64,000 bases of DNA from Calvatia gigantea (lineage: Eukaryota > Basidiomycota > Agaricomycetes > Agaricales > Lycoperdaceae). The position numbers and the translations under genes were made by a program. The notes beneath the pieces were generated by a model, which did not search any database, was not told the DNA's origin, and was given only the letters and a program-made list of their open reading frames with translations. The first letter of the stretch is position 1. Every line of letters begins with the position of its first letter. Location: NCBI GenBank assembly GCA_025093985.1, contig JACAAK010000006.1, forward strand, positions 1,550,001 to 1,614,000, written 5' to 3'. Shown piece by piece: positions 22,936 through 34,427 of the stretch.

Positions 22936-24776
22936 TTAATCTGAGAATAATCTCTTCAGTTGCGCACCAGGAACGATCACCTGTTAATTGGAACTCAATG
23001 TTGGGTACCGAATCATAGGATCTTGTAAGCACCCACCCAAAGTGCAAGCAAATTGACTGCCTCAAGGATGTCTGCCCCCAACTTGGGTCTGTTTCCCTTT
23101 GAGTCTTTTGGGTTCACGCTAATCACCATCTGGTGGCATACTCGACCACCTTTCCCTCTAACACAATCTACAAGTCCGAAAATCCAGTTGTCTCCATCGG
23201 ACAAGGTGAATTTTATAATCTTGTCAGGGAACGATCCGGACCTCCTTCGGGGTGGTGGGTCGCGTCAACAAACTAAACTCGCAGTTGATGGAGAAGAGTC
23301 GCTTACAGCGCTACGCACTCGCCGACGATCTGAGGCAAGGACTTCTTCAAAAGCGATGCCGGCTCAAGGGGATCTTCCTCATTCTCGCCCTCGCTACCGT
23401 CGCTGCTTTGGTCGACCTTGTTCGTGTCTTCGCTTCCCTCGTCCCCATCTAGATCGCCCCTATCACATTCTTCCCCTCCCCCCCTTCCTTGTCCCTCAGC
23501 CTCCTCTTCTACCCGCCCTTTGTCACCATCTTCCTCTTCCGTGTTCACTTCCTCGTCAGAATCATCATCAGAATCCTCAGGAGACCTTTCTGACCCATCT
23601 TCAAACTCGCCCTCTTCGTCGTCCGTAGTGTCTACCTCACCGACATTGCCACTGATATATTCATTCATCTTTGCTTCCATTACCAAAAACTGCAAGCTTT
23701 CCACTCCCGAAAAGTTCTCACTGCCACCGGCTTTCTTGAGGAGATTCACGCGGTCGAAAAGGCCTTCATACGTGAGTGGGCCCCGAGCTAAACAGGGGGA
23801 GAATCAGTACTCAGTAGTAACCGTGAGGGCGAAGTTCGCACTGCTCCTTAATAATTTATCTCTCATATACCGATCCTGCATGATGGGCTCGTTCTTTCCA
23901 GCAAGACTGACGATCGCCATATCAGCACGCCCAGTGAGGAAAGTCGACCTCTCGATAGGTGTTGAGGTGGACCTTTTAACAGTGGCTTTAACCTCGCTAG
24001 GCTGGGATGTGGATGAAAGGTTGGCCAGTGGCAATTCGTTAAGCAGCACCCAACAATTTTCCCCAGAAGGGAAGAATGAATCAAGGAGGTCGAAATAACC
24101 AATCATTTTGTGTTTTGCCACCATTTCAGACTGGGTAAGGAATCGATTAGAGATGATTTGTTATAAAAGGGAAGGAACCGACCGGGTACATGCGACTACG
24201 AGTGGGGTAGTAGAGATTGATGAAATCTCCTAGCAGGGCCTGTGTGGGCGGAGCGATATTTAGTTGATACATGCGGTCAAGGCGATCCACTCTTCCTAGA
24301 ATTAGCTGGTAGGGGTGGAGAGGGAGAATCTCGATTCCCATTCTTTCCATATGTTCGTCCTTAACCCGCGAAAAAGTGACCAACTGTTGGAATGTGAACC
24401 GCCAGCTAGAAGACTAAATAATCTTGACACACCTCGATTCTGAGTACGTCCCATCTCCCCTTATCTAGGGTTTGCAAAACCCGCCGTGCCAAAATCTCGT
24501 TCCCACTCTGGACAAATTTATTCGTAGCTTCCTTCAAAGTCTTCACCTCCTCAGCAGAGAGGTTATCGCCACAATCTTCAATCCGCTGATACACAGCGCG
24601 CATGAGGACACCTCTAGCCTTTTGGATCTTCTCTTGATTTGTCAAGAGGTTGCGGAGGACCAGATATTCGTCCAGCTTCTTCTCGAGGTTACCTGAACAC
24701 ATAATGAAGCTTAAAATCGTATATGAAGTTCTGTTCCCCCGGACAGGTCCGTACCTTGTTTCCGTTTGGTGGGCAT
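22936..24776 (-). CDS. N3: PD-(D/E)XK nuclease-like protein, intact
   Basis: Same seven-exon plan as N2: first exon 24755-24776 (MPTKRKQ), last exon ending at 22936 with VIVPGAQLKRLFSD. The frame is open throughout. Signature: TGRADMAIVSLAG (Asp) and QFLVMEAKM (Glu-x-Lys). The acidic insert is very rich in Asp and Glu (SPEDSDDDSDEEVNTEEED). After it, LPQIVGECVAL and FTLSDGDNWIFGLVDCV complete the domain. Partner of F4. No P gene remains beside it: the conserved upstream region stops near 25370 in CCCCTACAGGACAG. Nuclease function is inferred from motif spacing only. Confidence 0.8.
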
Positions 24777-25407
24777 GGAGGGCAATAACTCGAGCGAATT
24801 TACCAAAGCATAGGTTCCTTGTTTTTAATGGTCCCGATAACAGAAAAAACTTGTGGTGAACCCCGGATGTGAAATCGATGCACCCATGAGTCATGACCAG
24901 AGTATCCCTGCATTTCTTGTTTGAAAAGCCGGAAACAGAAATAGAGGGGCGTCGACATTCGCCTGGTAAATACCAACCACGTTGTCGCACAAAAGAGGCG
25001 TCGCTGATCCTGCCGAACCCTTTTAAAGGATAAAAAGGCACTTGTCATAGGTCTCGTGTGTCACCAGAAAGCTCATAATAAGTAAATACCATCCAACCGC
25101 AGTCTGCCTCCAGGATTTTTTTTAGTTTCGACATCGTGCTGCAAATCGATCGTTTGGTCTGAGGGATCAAATTCTAATGATGTGCTTGAGGAACTATTGG
25201 GAGCTATAAACTACTGATTGGGCTGAGGGCGAAAAGATATATGAAGGTAAAAAGTTTGATCATTAGGCAGTAGATTGCGGAGGTGGAGAATGGCTGTAGA
25301 GTGGGATATTTAAGACTCTCATCTGTTGTTGCAATTATTTTACGAATACCCCTACAGGACAGCGAGTTCACAACGGGGGTGCTGCGATAACCAATGAATG
25401 TACCACC

Positions 25408-25413
25408 CACGTG
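25408..25413 (+). promoter_or_regulatory. Orphan CACGTG element
   Basis: Context CACCCACGTGGCAGAAAA, like the F3 promoter, but with no F gene directly after it: a footprint of a deleted or replaced F copy. Confidence 0.5.
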
Positions 25414-25707
25414 GCAGAAAACCGAGGCGCAGCCCCAACTTTACAATCGAACATGCAACGTTGCAACTGTTCAGCGCTCAGTAATAAATGTAGTACTACT
25501 CGAAATCGATGGACCGGTTACGGGACCGATATAAGGTTTCCGGCAGCATCCCAATGACACCGACCTTGCGACGATACAACAGAACATGTGCTCCCTACCC
25601 GCACTCCTACACTCCTCTAGATTAGAACGATGCTATTTACTGTAAGAAATGAAGCAGTTTAAGAGTGTTCAAACGGAAAACAAATAAAGCAGCCAACATT
25701 TACCATT

Positions 25708-25713
25708 CACGTG
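25708..25713 (+). promoter_or_regulatory. CACGTG element upstream of F5
   Basis: Context ACCATTCACGTGACAG, 66 bp before the F5 ATG. Confidence 0.55.
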
Positions 25714-25779
25714 ACAGAAGAAGGTCAGACGGACCATCGAGCCTGTTCATGTTTTCAGATTCGCGTCATTTCATTTTCC

Positions 25780-27391
25780 ATGGAACTCTTGGAATCCTGG
25801 CTTTTATATCTCATGCACTACATACTCGCGTCTTTTGATTTCTTATGGCGTCGCGTCAAAGGGAACCAAAGCTCTCACCTCCTCCTCCTTCCTCCGGAAA
25901 CTCTTCTGGAAATATTCCAATACCTCAACTATCGTGCACTGATAGGTACAAGACAGGTGTGTCGGTGTTCTTCTCTGGGGGATTCAGAGCTCTAACAATT
26001 CTTGTAGACTTGCAGGACACTCTATGTAATGATGAATTCCGAACAATTCTGGACTAGCCTTGCTCGCAACCTATGTTCCAAGCCAGGCATTGGAAAAATA
26101 AAATATCCATTGGGAAATTATTCAACTGTCGAACTCATGCGTTGGACATTGCGTCGGCTTCGAGCACAAGATCGATGGTCCTCTGACGACCCCTCGCAGC
26201 CTCTCCAGTTCCGCTCCCGGCTTGTTGATGGAGGCCTAGGTCTGTATGGAGCAGAGCTTCTTCGTGGCGGGCGATGGCTGTTCACACTACAACACGACGG
26301 CGCTGCGCATATTCTAGACTTGGAAAAGGAATCGCCTCAGCCGCAATTTCTTTTTGAGACCTACCGCTCCAGCGAAAATCCCCTGGTTAAGTTTCGGATT
26401 TGGATTGACGAAACACAAAGCGAGCTGTCATTTCGCGTCGCCACGTGGTCACGGAAAGCTGACAGTAAAAGTCAGTCTACGTAATGCAATCGTAAATCAT
26501 TCTCATGCTTCCGATTTTAGAGAAGACTCGGATATGTATATACCAAATCAATTTTGTCGGGCAAGACTCGTCCTTGGTGGTAACGCCTATCACGGTCATC
26601 CGAGATTATCCTCGCTGGGGTGTGCGATCTTGGGTAGCCCTTTCTGAGAAATTTTTCTTGCAGTGTTTCGTGTTGCGGGACGAGACTGGACAGAAAATAG
26701 GACCTGGATCGACTGTAGTGCTACAGTTGCGTCGGTATTCTCAAGATTTACCCCATAGCGACAGTAAATATGTCGAAGAACGCGTCAAATCTAATGGGCC
26801 GGTGAGTGGCAAGAACATGGATATCCTGAATCAATGATATCTTGCTGACCCACGTAGACCAGTGTTTTTTTCCTCCCTGGTGACCGGGTTGGGTTCGCTA
26901 CGCCAACTTTTGTCAACACGTATGCCGTCGGCTCCGACCAAGACTCGGCGCCTTCGAAGTTGGTATTGCTCCATCATGTTCCAACTTTTCAGGCAGCAAA
27001 TCTTCTCTCTGCGCCATTCATTGGTTCAAAGCGTACCTATCTTGTTGGTATCCATGAAGACGCCTTCAGAAGGATCACCATCGGGCACGACCACGATTCA
27101 CTACCTTCTGTACAAGACTTTGGAAATTTGGAACTTCTGGATGAACAGTTGTCAAGTATTGTGAGATTTGGACCATCAGCATCTCTTGTCTCTCGATCAA
27201 GGACATCCCTTGAAACCGTTTCTTACGAGTATCATGTTGATCGAGCCCGCTTCTGGCGGAAACAATACGATGTCCCAGATGACCGTTCACTTCGCATAAA
27301 GTGCCTAGCGACATCCGATGATTCAGTTGGTCGCATTGTATTGGAGACTAATGCGAGCCAAGGTCAGCTAATAGTTTTGGATTTGAAATGA
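25780..27391 (+). CDS. F5: F-box protein, 484 residues, near-identical to F2
   Basis: Exons 25780-25956, 26008-26470, 26521-26801 and 26858-27391. F-box LLLLPPETLLEIFQYLNYRALIGTRQ then TCRTLY, with Ile replaced by Thr in the PPEI motif. From exon 2 onward the DNA differs from F2 at only scattered bases, introns included. No N or P gene lies 3' of it; instead there is unrelated sequence and a zinc-finger gene relic. Intact. Confidence 0.88.
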
Positions 27392-27879
27392 CCTTGGCGA
27401 TTAGAGGAGCAAGGGGAAAAAATGCATCAGGGCCCTCTTTCGCTGCAGGCTGACCACAGCTCGTCAAAGCTACAGCCAACTGCGAATACCAATCATGGAG
27501 ATGACTGCCTTTCTTAAACTATACCACTCCTGACCAGATTTGATAAGCCTCACGGGCCAACAAAATGCCACGTTCCGTTTCTTGACTGGGACCCCACCAT
27601 CGTCCTGATGGAAATATCCCATCCCCGGCGCGGCACTCCAGGCTATCAGCGACATACGCGTCAGTTCAGGCCCAAGTCCGACAGAAAACTAAGCGGTTTG
27701 AATTAGAGTTATCAGGCATAGGGTATGTCCCCTAGGACGCCAACTTTACGCAACCATTGATCCTCGTCGTGCGACGGCGGACAACAGGTTTTACACTGGA
27801 CAACAGATTATGATAGGACAGATTGTCAAATTCATTGCACGCTTTTCTTATTATCGTTTGAGAGGTGTGGGAAGGTGTA
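27392..27879. other. Spacer after F5, no gene
   Basis: No N relic is visible here, unlike after F3. A short minus-strand open stretch at 27470-27655 looks weakly coding (GRWWGPSQETERGILLAR in one frame) but I do not recognise it. Confidence 0.4.
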
Positions 27880-28085
27880 GGATTATTATAGGACGCAACA
27901 GCTTGGGAAATGCAAGAAGGATGGTTCTATGTATGGAGGTGTTGCAGGATGGAGTTTAAGGGAGAAGGATGAACACGAGAGGAGGGGATATAGGCAGGTT
28001 GTCCTTTCAGTAAGTGTTGGTAAAACTCTCAACGGTATAAGTGATGTGAGGGGATGGGATGGAAGGGATGTACCTCCAGGGCTCT
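27880..28085 (+). pseudogene. Relic of the C2H2 zinc-finger gene 3' end
   Basis: Reads DGSMYGGVAGWSLREKDEHE and later NGISDVRGWDG, against DDSMYGGFAGWSLREEDEYE and NGVSSEKEWDG in the gene at 1887-3893 (its codons at about 3730-3870). Only the last part of the gene is present and there is no finger, so it is a truncated copy. Confidence 0.8.
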
Positions 28086-28423
28086 CATATTCTGGGTCAA
28101 GAATAGGCAAAGTTGCGTTTTTGTCGTCCCAGAAACCCTCATAAACTTTCAAACTTTGTATTAAACCCCTATTGCCAACTACGACTGCCCGGAGTAGACT
28201 AGGCGAGCCAGGCAAAGAATAGGTTTTTGGTTTCTTGAATTGGATAAGACAATTACATCGAGAGGAGTACGAGATCCTATTCGCGTTTCTCATCGTGATG
28301 CATCATATCGTATAACATAACCTTTGTCATGGTAATGACTGGAATGAAAGAGCAGTTGGGACGGGGCCAATGAATTCGAGCGGGCAAGAAATGAGTGCAA
28401 TCATTGCTACCCTATCACGACGA

Positions 28424-30028
28424 TCATATTAGATCCAAAACCATGATCTGACCTCGGCTTGCATTAGTCTCCAATACAATGCGACCAATAGAATCATCGA
28501 AAGCTGCTATGCGTGTTATCCGAAGGGAGCGATCATCTGGAGGATCGTAATGTTTCTGCCGGAAGCAGACACGACCAACACAATACTCGTGCATGATAAT
28601 TTCGAGGGACGTCCTCGATCGAGAAACGAGGGATGCTGATGGTCCAAATCTTGCAATGCTTGACACTTGCTCACTAAGAGGTTCCAGATTCCCAAGTTCT
28701 TGTACGACGGGTGGCGAATTGCAATCGTGGCCGATGGTAATCCTCCTGAAGGTGTCCTCATAGGTACCAACAAGATAGGTGCACTGAGAACCGATGAATG
28801 GTGCAGAGAGAAGATTTGCTGCCTGTGAAATGGAGAGGTGGTGGAGCCGCACTAACTTGGGAGGTGCCAAGTCTTGATCGCAGCTGACGGCATATATATT
28901 GATGAAAGTTGGTGCTGCGAACCCAGCCCGGTCACCGGGAAGAAAGAAAACACTGGTCTACGTGGGTACATGAGATGACAATAGTCTGTGTTTGTTCCTG
29001 CCACTCACCGGCCCATTGGATTCGACGCGTTCTTCAACGAGTTGGGTGGCACAATGCAGTAGAACCTGAGAATAACGACGCAACTGCAACACTATGGTCG
29101 ATCCAGGTCCTATTTTCCGTCCGTTCTCGTCCCGCAGCGCGAAGCACTGCAAAAAGAATCTCTCAGAAAGGGCTACCCAAGACCGTATGCCCCCACGAGG
29201 ATAATCTTGGATAACCGAGATAGGCGTTACTACCAAGGACGAGTCTTGCCCGACACAATCAATTTGGTATATACATATCCGAGTTTTTTCTGGAAACGAA
29301 AGCATGAGAGTGGCCCGTGGTTGTAACAGGTAGACTGACTTTTATTGTCGGCTTCCCATCCGTGTGTCGCGACACGGAATGACAGCTCACGTTTCGCTTC
29401 ATCAATCCAAATCCGAAACTTGGCCAGGGGATCCTCGTCGGAGCGGTACGTCTCAAAGAGGAATTGCGGCCGAGGCGATTCTTTTTCCAAGTCTAGAATA
29501 TGCGCAGTGCCGTCACGCCGTATTGTGAACAGCCATCGCCCCCCACGAAGAAGCTCTGCTCCGTCGAGGCCTCGGTCCGCATCAATTACCCGGGAGTGAA
29601 ATTGGAGAGGTCGCGAGGAATCGTCGAAGGTCCAACGATCTTGTGCTCGAAGTCGACGCAAAGTCCAATGCATGAGCCCGGCAGTTGAATAATTCCCCAA
29701 GGGATATGTTATTTTTCCAATGTTTGGCCTGGAACACAACTTGCGAGCAAAGTCAGCCCAGAATTGTTCGGAGTTCATCATTTCATAGAGCGCCCTGCAA
29801 GTCTACAGGATTAATCGGAAGCTTGATTCCCAGAGAAGAATGCCGGCACACCTGTCTTGTATCTATGAGTGCATGGTAGTCGAGATATTGGAAGATATCT
29901 AGGAGAATTTCCGGCGGAAGGAGGAGGAGGTGAGAGCTCTGGTTCCCTTTAACACGACGCCACAAGAATTGAAAAGATGCTGGGATATAGTGCATGAAAT
30001 ACAGGAACAAGGATTCCAAAAGCCCCAT
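28424..30028 (-). CDS. F6: F-box protein, 484 residues
   Basis: Exons, minus strand: 29852-30028, 29340-29802, 29009-29289 and 28424-28957. N-terminus MGLLESLFLYFMHYIPASF; F-box LLLLPPEILLDIFQYLDYHALIDTRQ then TCRALYEMM. The C-terminal half belongs with F1 and F4. Unlike the other modules, this F points the same way as its neighbour N4 instead of converging with it, so an inversion or independent insertion is likely. Intact. Confidence 0.88.
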
Positions 30029-30094
30029 AGAAAATAACGCGAACCTGAACGCGCCTGAGGCTTGACAACACGCCTGTGACCTTCCGCTTTGTGT

Positions 30095-30100
30095 CACGTG
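30095..30100 (-). promoter_or_regulatory. CACGTG element upstream of F6
   Basis: Minus-strand context CCATTCACGTGACAC, about 66 bp before the F6 ATG. Confidence 0.55.
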
Positions 30101-30335
30101 AATGGAAACAGGAGTGGCTTTGTTTGTCCCAATCATAAAAATTTGAAACCGCATGCTAAAGCAATATACTAAGTACGGATCTCGGGACCTCAGGGCCTCA
30201 AAGTTCGAAAAGTCACATCAGTCGCAACAAGTTTCAAAGGACATACAGGAACGGGAATCACAAAGCAAAAGTCTTGCGTGAACCACGTGTTTCAATTCCT
30301 GACGCGGTTGCCTCGGCAAGCGTGACGTTTTTTAA

Positions 30336-31009
30336 TTACTATCATTAGTCACAAGTTGGCCAATGGTCGGGTGGTGGCCACCCCTCGATATCTCACTCTG
30401 TGCTGAGCGTACCCCCATCAAATTCAACAATGGAATAGTTCTTTTATATGCAAGTATGGTTGTGCAAAAACCTTCTGAGAAATCATTGTACTGCTGCCAC
30501 AAAGAAAGTAACAATTGGCAACGTGAGCTGGTTTCACTATTTCAGTCACTTAATTCTGAGATCTTTGCCGATCCTGTTATACTTTCAAAGTGAAGCTCCT
30601 TGCGCGCGTTACGACAATACTAAGGAAGTTACATTTGCATTTCCAGTCTCCCCCCCTTCAGTAGGGCTTGTAATATAGAGGAAACACTGGTGGCCAAGCA
30701 TGAATGCGTGACAACGGCATGGATTAAAGCTCCGCCAACGCCAGGATGCGCCAAAATGTAGGGAGCCATCAAAGTATGATGTGACAAATCCGTGACAAAT
30801 GGGTGACCATCTTGTGAACATCTTGACTCGCCCCCACTGGAATGGCTCCAGCACAGTTATCACTCCAAGTAAGATCATAAAAAATTTATAGAACTTTGGA
30901 GAAGAATCTTTTTCACATATATGCAAAGTATCAGTCCAGAATAAGGAGTGTGGAAGGAACGAGAGCCCAAACAACCCAAAAGTGGCCAACTTGTGACGAA
31001 TGATAGTAA
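30336..31009. mobile_element. Short terminal-inverted-repeat element (MITE-like), 674 bp
   Basis: The left end starts TTACTATCATTAGTCACAAG (30336 on), continuing TTGGCCA. The right end, read on the minus strand from 31009, starts TTACTATCATTCGTCACAAG and continues TTGGCCA: about 27 bp with one mismatch. The interior has no convincing transposase. It lies between the F6 promoter and the N4 3' end, interrupting the usual layout. I could not define a target-site duplication. Confidence 0.75.
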
Positions 31010-31157
31010 CCGATACTGAGACTGTATATAAGTGGTGAATTTTATATACGGGACGTCAGCATCTATGATACATCGCAGAACGCAGTTAGTAGCTGACAAC
31101 GGCTTGTGTAAAAATATGCAAACTTCCCCAGCCCCAAGCTCACCGGCATATATACTA

Positions 31158-33014
31158 CTAGTCCCCCTGTTTACTCAGGAATAACTTCTTCAATTGTGCA
31201 CCAGGAACGATTGCCTGCTAGTGGAAGCTCAACTGATGAGTCATGGGATATGTTAGAGCACTCACCCAAAACGCGAAAAAATTTATAATCTCGAGGATGC
31301 CGGTTTCTAACTTGGACCTATTTTTCTCAGAGTCCTTGGGGCTCACGCCGACTGTCGTCCAGTGGCAGAATCGACCACCTTTACCCTTGACACAATCTAT
31401 AAGTCCAAATATCCAGGTGTCTCCATCGGACAAGACGAGTTTTGCGATTTTGTCCGGGAACGGGCCAGACCTCCTTCGGGGTGGTGAGTCTCCTCAATGA
31501 TTCAAGCCCGAAATTGATGAGACACGTACAGCGCTACGCATTCACTGACGATCTGTGGAAAGAATCCCTCCAAAATGATACCGACCTAAGGGGATCTTCT
31601 TCATTCCTGCTCTCAAGCCCCTTGGCCCCACGTTCGTTGTCGTTCGTGCGTGCTCTTCCCTCCCCACCCCTATGACCTTCATTCCCTTCATTCCCTCCTC
31701 CATCTTGCCCTTCGTTGCCTTCTTGTCCTTGCCCTTCGTCACAATCCTCTCGTTTTGCGTTCACCCCCGACGAGCTGGAATTATCAACAGAATCCACAAC
31801 AGACCGTCCTGGCCTGCCCTCAAACCCATCGTCAAGTTCATCACCATCCAAAATACCCACCTCACCATCATCACCACTGGTACTTCCAACGTTTGGTCGG
31901 TTCGTCTTTGCCTCCATGAGCAAAAACTGTAAACTTTCCACCCCCGAATAATCCTCATCGTCAGAGGATATCTTGAGGAGACCCATCGGCTCAAAAAGGC
32001 TTTCATATGTGAGCGGGCCCTGGACTATACAGCGGAATGGTCAGCACCCAGGAGCCAAGATGAAGGTGAATATATCTGTACCGCTTTTTATCAATTTGCT
32101 TTTGATTTCCGGAACCTGCAAGATGGGCTTGTCCTTTCCAGCAAGGGTGATGACTGCCATATCAGCCCTTCCGGTGAAGAAAGTTGACCTTTCAGTAGGT
32201 GTTGGAGCGGAACTTTTAACTGTGGACCTGACCTCACTAGGCATGGATGTGGATGAAAGGTCATACAGCGGTAATTCCGTCAGCATTACCCAGCAGTTTT
32301 CCGGAGAAGGGAACGATGAATCAAGGAGGCCAAAGTATCCCATTATCTTGTGTTTTGCCACTAATTCAGACTAGGTGAGGAATCAATTGAAGGTGGCTTA
32401 TTATCAGAGGGAAGGAGCTGACCGGTTGTATGCGATCACGGATGGGGTAATAAAGGTTGATGAACTCTTCCAACGAGGTCGCTGACGGCAGGTCGACATT
32501 CAATCGATACATACGGTCAAGGCGATCCACCCTGTCTAGGATTAGCTGGGAGGGATGGGGAGGAAGAATCTCGATTCCCATTCTTTCCATGTGTTCGCTT
32601 TTGGCACGCGAAAAGGTGACCAACTGGAATTATGAAACAACATGGTAGAAGACTAAACAATCTTAGCACACCTCGATTCTGAGCATGTCCCACCTCTCTT
32701 TATCTAGGGCCTGCATAACTCGCCGCGCCAGGGTTTCATTCCTGCTCTGAACAAATTTTTTCGTGGCTTCCTTCAAGGCCTTCACCTCCTCGACAGAAAG
32801 GCTATCGCCGCATTTTTCAATGTGCTGATACACAGCGCGCATGAGGACACCTCCAACCTTCCGGATATTCCCTTGATTTGTCAAGGAGTTACGGGGGCCC
32901 AGATACTCGTCCAGCTTCTTCTCGAGGTTACCTGAACAAATAATGAAGCTCAGAATCGTCGATGAGGTCCCGGTCCCTAGACAAATCCGTACCTTGTTTC
33001 CCTTTGGGTGGCAT
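31158..33014 (-). pseudogene. N4: PD-(D/E)XK-like protein, frameshifted copy
   Basis: Starts MPPKGKQ at 33014 and keeps the seven-exon plan, TGRADMAVITLAG and QFLLMEAKT, and an acidic and Gly-rich insert (DDGFEGRPGRSVVD). After EEDPLRSVSF one T is missing relative to N2 and N3 (near 31575), so LPQIV-ECVAL is lost from the frame and a stop follows (SVNA). The downstream LSDGDTWIFGL exon and the VPGAQLKKLFLSKQ end are preserved, so the damage looks recent. It would be active only if translation ended early or the base call is wrong. Confidence 0.72.
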
Positions 33015-33911
33015 GGTGGGCAGTAACTCGAACGACTTGATCAAAGCATATGTTCTTCGCTTTAATTAATGGTCCCGATATCAGGAAAACGTGTGATAAA
33101 AACCGGATGCGAAATCGATGAACCCATGAGTCATGACCAGAGTATCCCTGCATTTCTTGTTTGAAAAGCCGGAAACAGAAATAGAGGGGCGTCGACATTC
33201 GCCTGGTAAATTCAACCACATTGTCGCACGAAAGAGGCGCCGCTGTTCCTGCCGAACCCTTTTCCAAGAATTAAAAGGGACTTCACTTATCATAGATCTC
33301 GTGTGCCGCCAGAAGGCCCTGCAAGGCTCTCATAATAAGTAAATACCATCCAACCGCACTCTACTTCCAGGATTTCTTTCCAATTTCGACATCGCGCTGC
33401 AAATCGATCGTTCTGTTTGAGGGACAAATTTTAATCATGTGCTCGAGGAACTATTGGGAGCTCCAAACTATTGATTGGGCTGAGGGCAAGATATATATCA
33501 AGATAAAAGTTTGATCGTTACGCAGCGGATCGCGGAGGTTAAAGGTGGCTGTAGAGTGGGGTAGTTAAGAGTCTCATCTGTTGCCGCAATAGCTTTGTGG
33601 ATACCTACAGGACAATGGGTTTACTGTTGTAACGAGCGGCAGGGATCTAGAGTGAGATAATACACTCAGAATCGTAGAACGAGACTGAGGTGTACGAAAG
33701 TACAGTAAAGCTCGAAAATAGAGCGATTACATAATGGCTGATGTAATGAGTGGAACTGAAGAATAGTCCGAAGTAAGTCCTTACAAAGAGGGTATATGCA
33801 CAACATTTACCAACGGAGGTGAACCGGTCAATCGAATGTATCACAAGCGGACGAAGATCGTCGTTTTGCGTATAATGATACACGCCTCACACACAAGCTA
33901 CTGCGATCGAC
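33015..33911. other. N4 upstream region and P3 3' flank
   Basis: The conserved N upstream block runs to about 33610 (CCTACAGGACAATG), then a unique segment, then P 3' flank sequence from about 33830. No gene. Confidence 0.55.
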
Positions 33912-34427
33912 GAGAGTGAAAAAAGAGGTTCGCGAGCACTGCACCAATACCTGTGCCAATACTCAGTCCGTGTTGCGAACGCTAGAGAGGAAGGTATCAT
34001 ATTCGGGTGTCCCATATTCGCATACAAGCCCTAAAAAGACGCCTCATGAGATTAGAAGCGAAAGGGGAATGTTCGTCCATACCTTTCCCATAGATTCGAA
34101 CAATTGACGCTGGACCCTCGAAGGCATGAAACAAAATCGTAATTCGTCCATTATCTGGTTCTCGAAGATGCGCAATGGTCTCCACACCCGCTCGACCCGT
34201 CTTCAGAATTACTTGGAAGAGGAGGTAAACCACAGCAGCCCACCTGAGCCGGTCAGGTCTTCATACCAAACCCTTCCCTCGTCGATGATATGAAACGTTC
34301 CTTCTGTACACTTTGGGCGATACATTAACTCTCCCGGAAGGGGAGAGCGGCGCTGTAGCCACCCAGAACATACGCTGCGATTCTATCCAGGGAATCGTAT
34401 GCGCAGGGAGGGCCGGGTGTAACTTCC
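33912..34427 (-). pseudogene. P3: broken PNPOx-like copy
   Basis: The start codon is ACG where P1 and P2 have ATG. An extra G near 34317 shifts the first exon. Exon 2 (GRITILFHAFEGPASIVRIYG) is intact. Near 33972 the third exon runs directly into the hydrophobic-tail coding sequence, so the rest of exon 3 and most of exon 4 are deleted. Three independent lesions make this a pseudogene. Confidence 0.88.

Larger units (their letters stand above)
24777..25779. other. N3 upstream region plus doubled F promoter
   Basis: From 24777 to ~25370 this is the N upstream block as in N2 and N4. From ~25390 an F-type promoter starts (like that of F3) and breaks off, and near 25470 a second F-type promoter (like that of F2) begins and leads into F5. 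No coding region. Confidence 0.6.

Noticed and set aside
31158..33014. Calling N4 an intact gene
   Set aside because: One missing T near 31575 destroys the conserved LPQIV-ECVAL segment; kept as a pseudogene pending resequencing.
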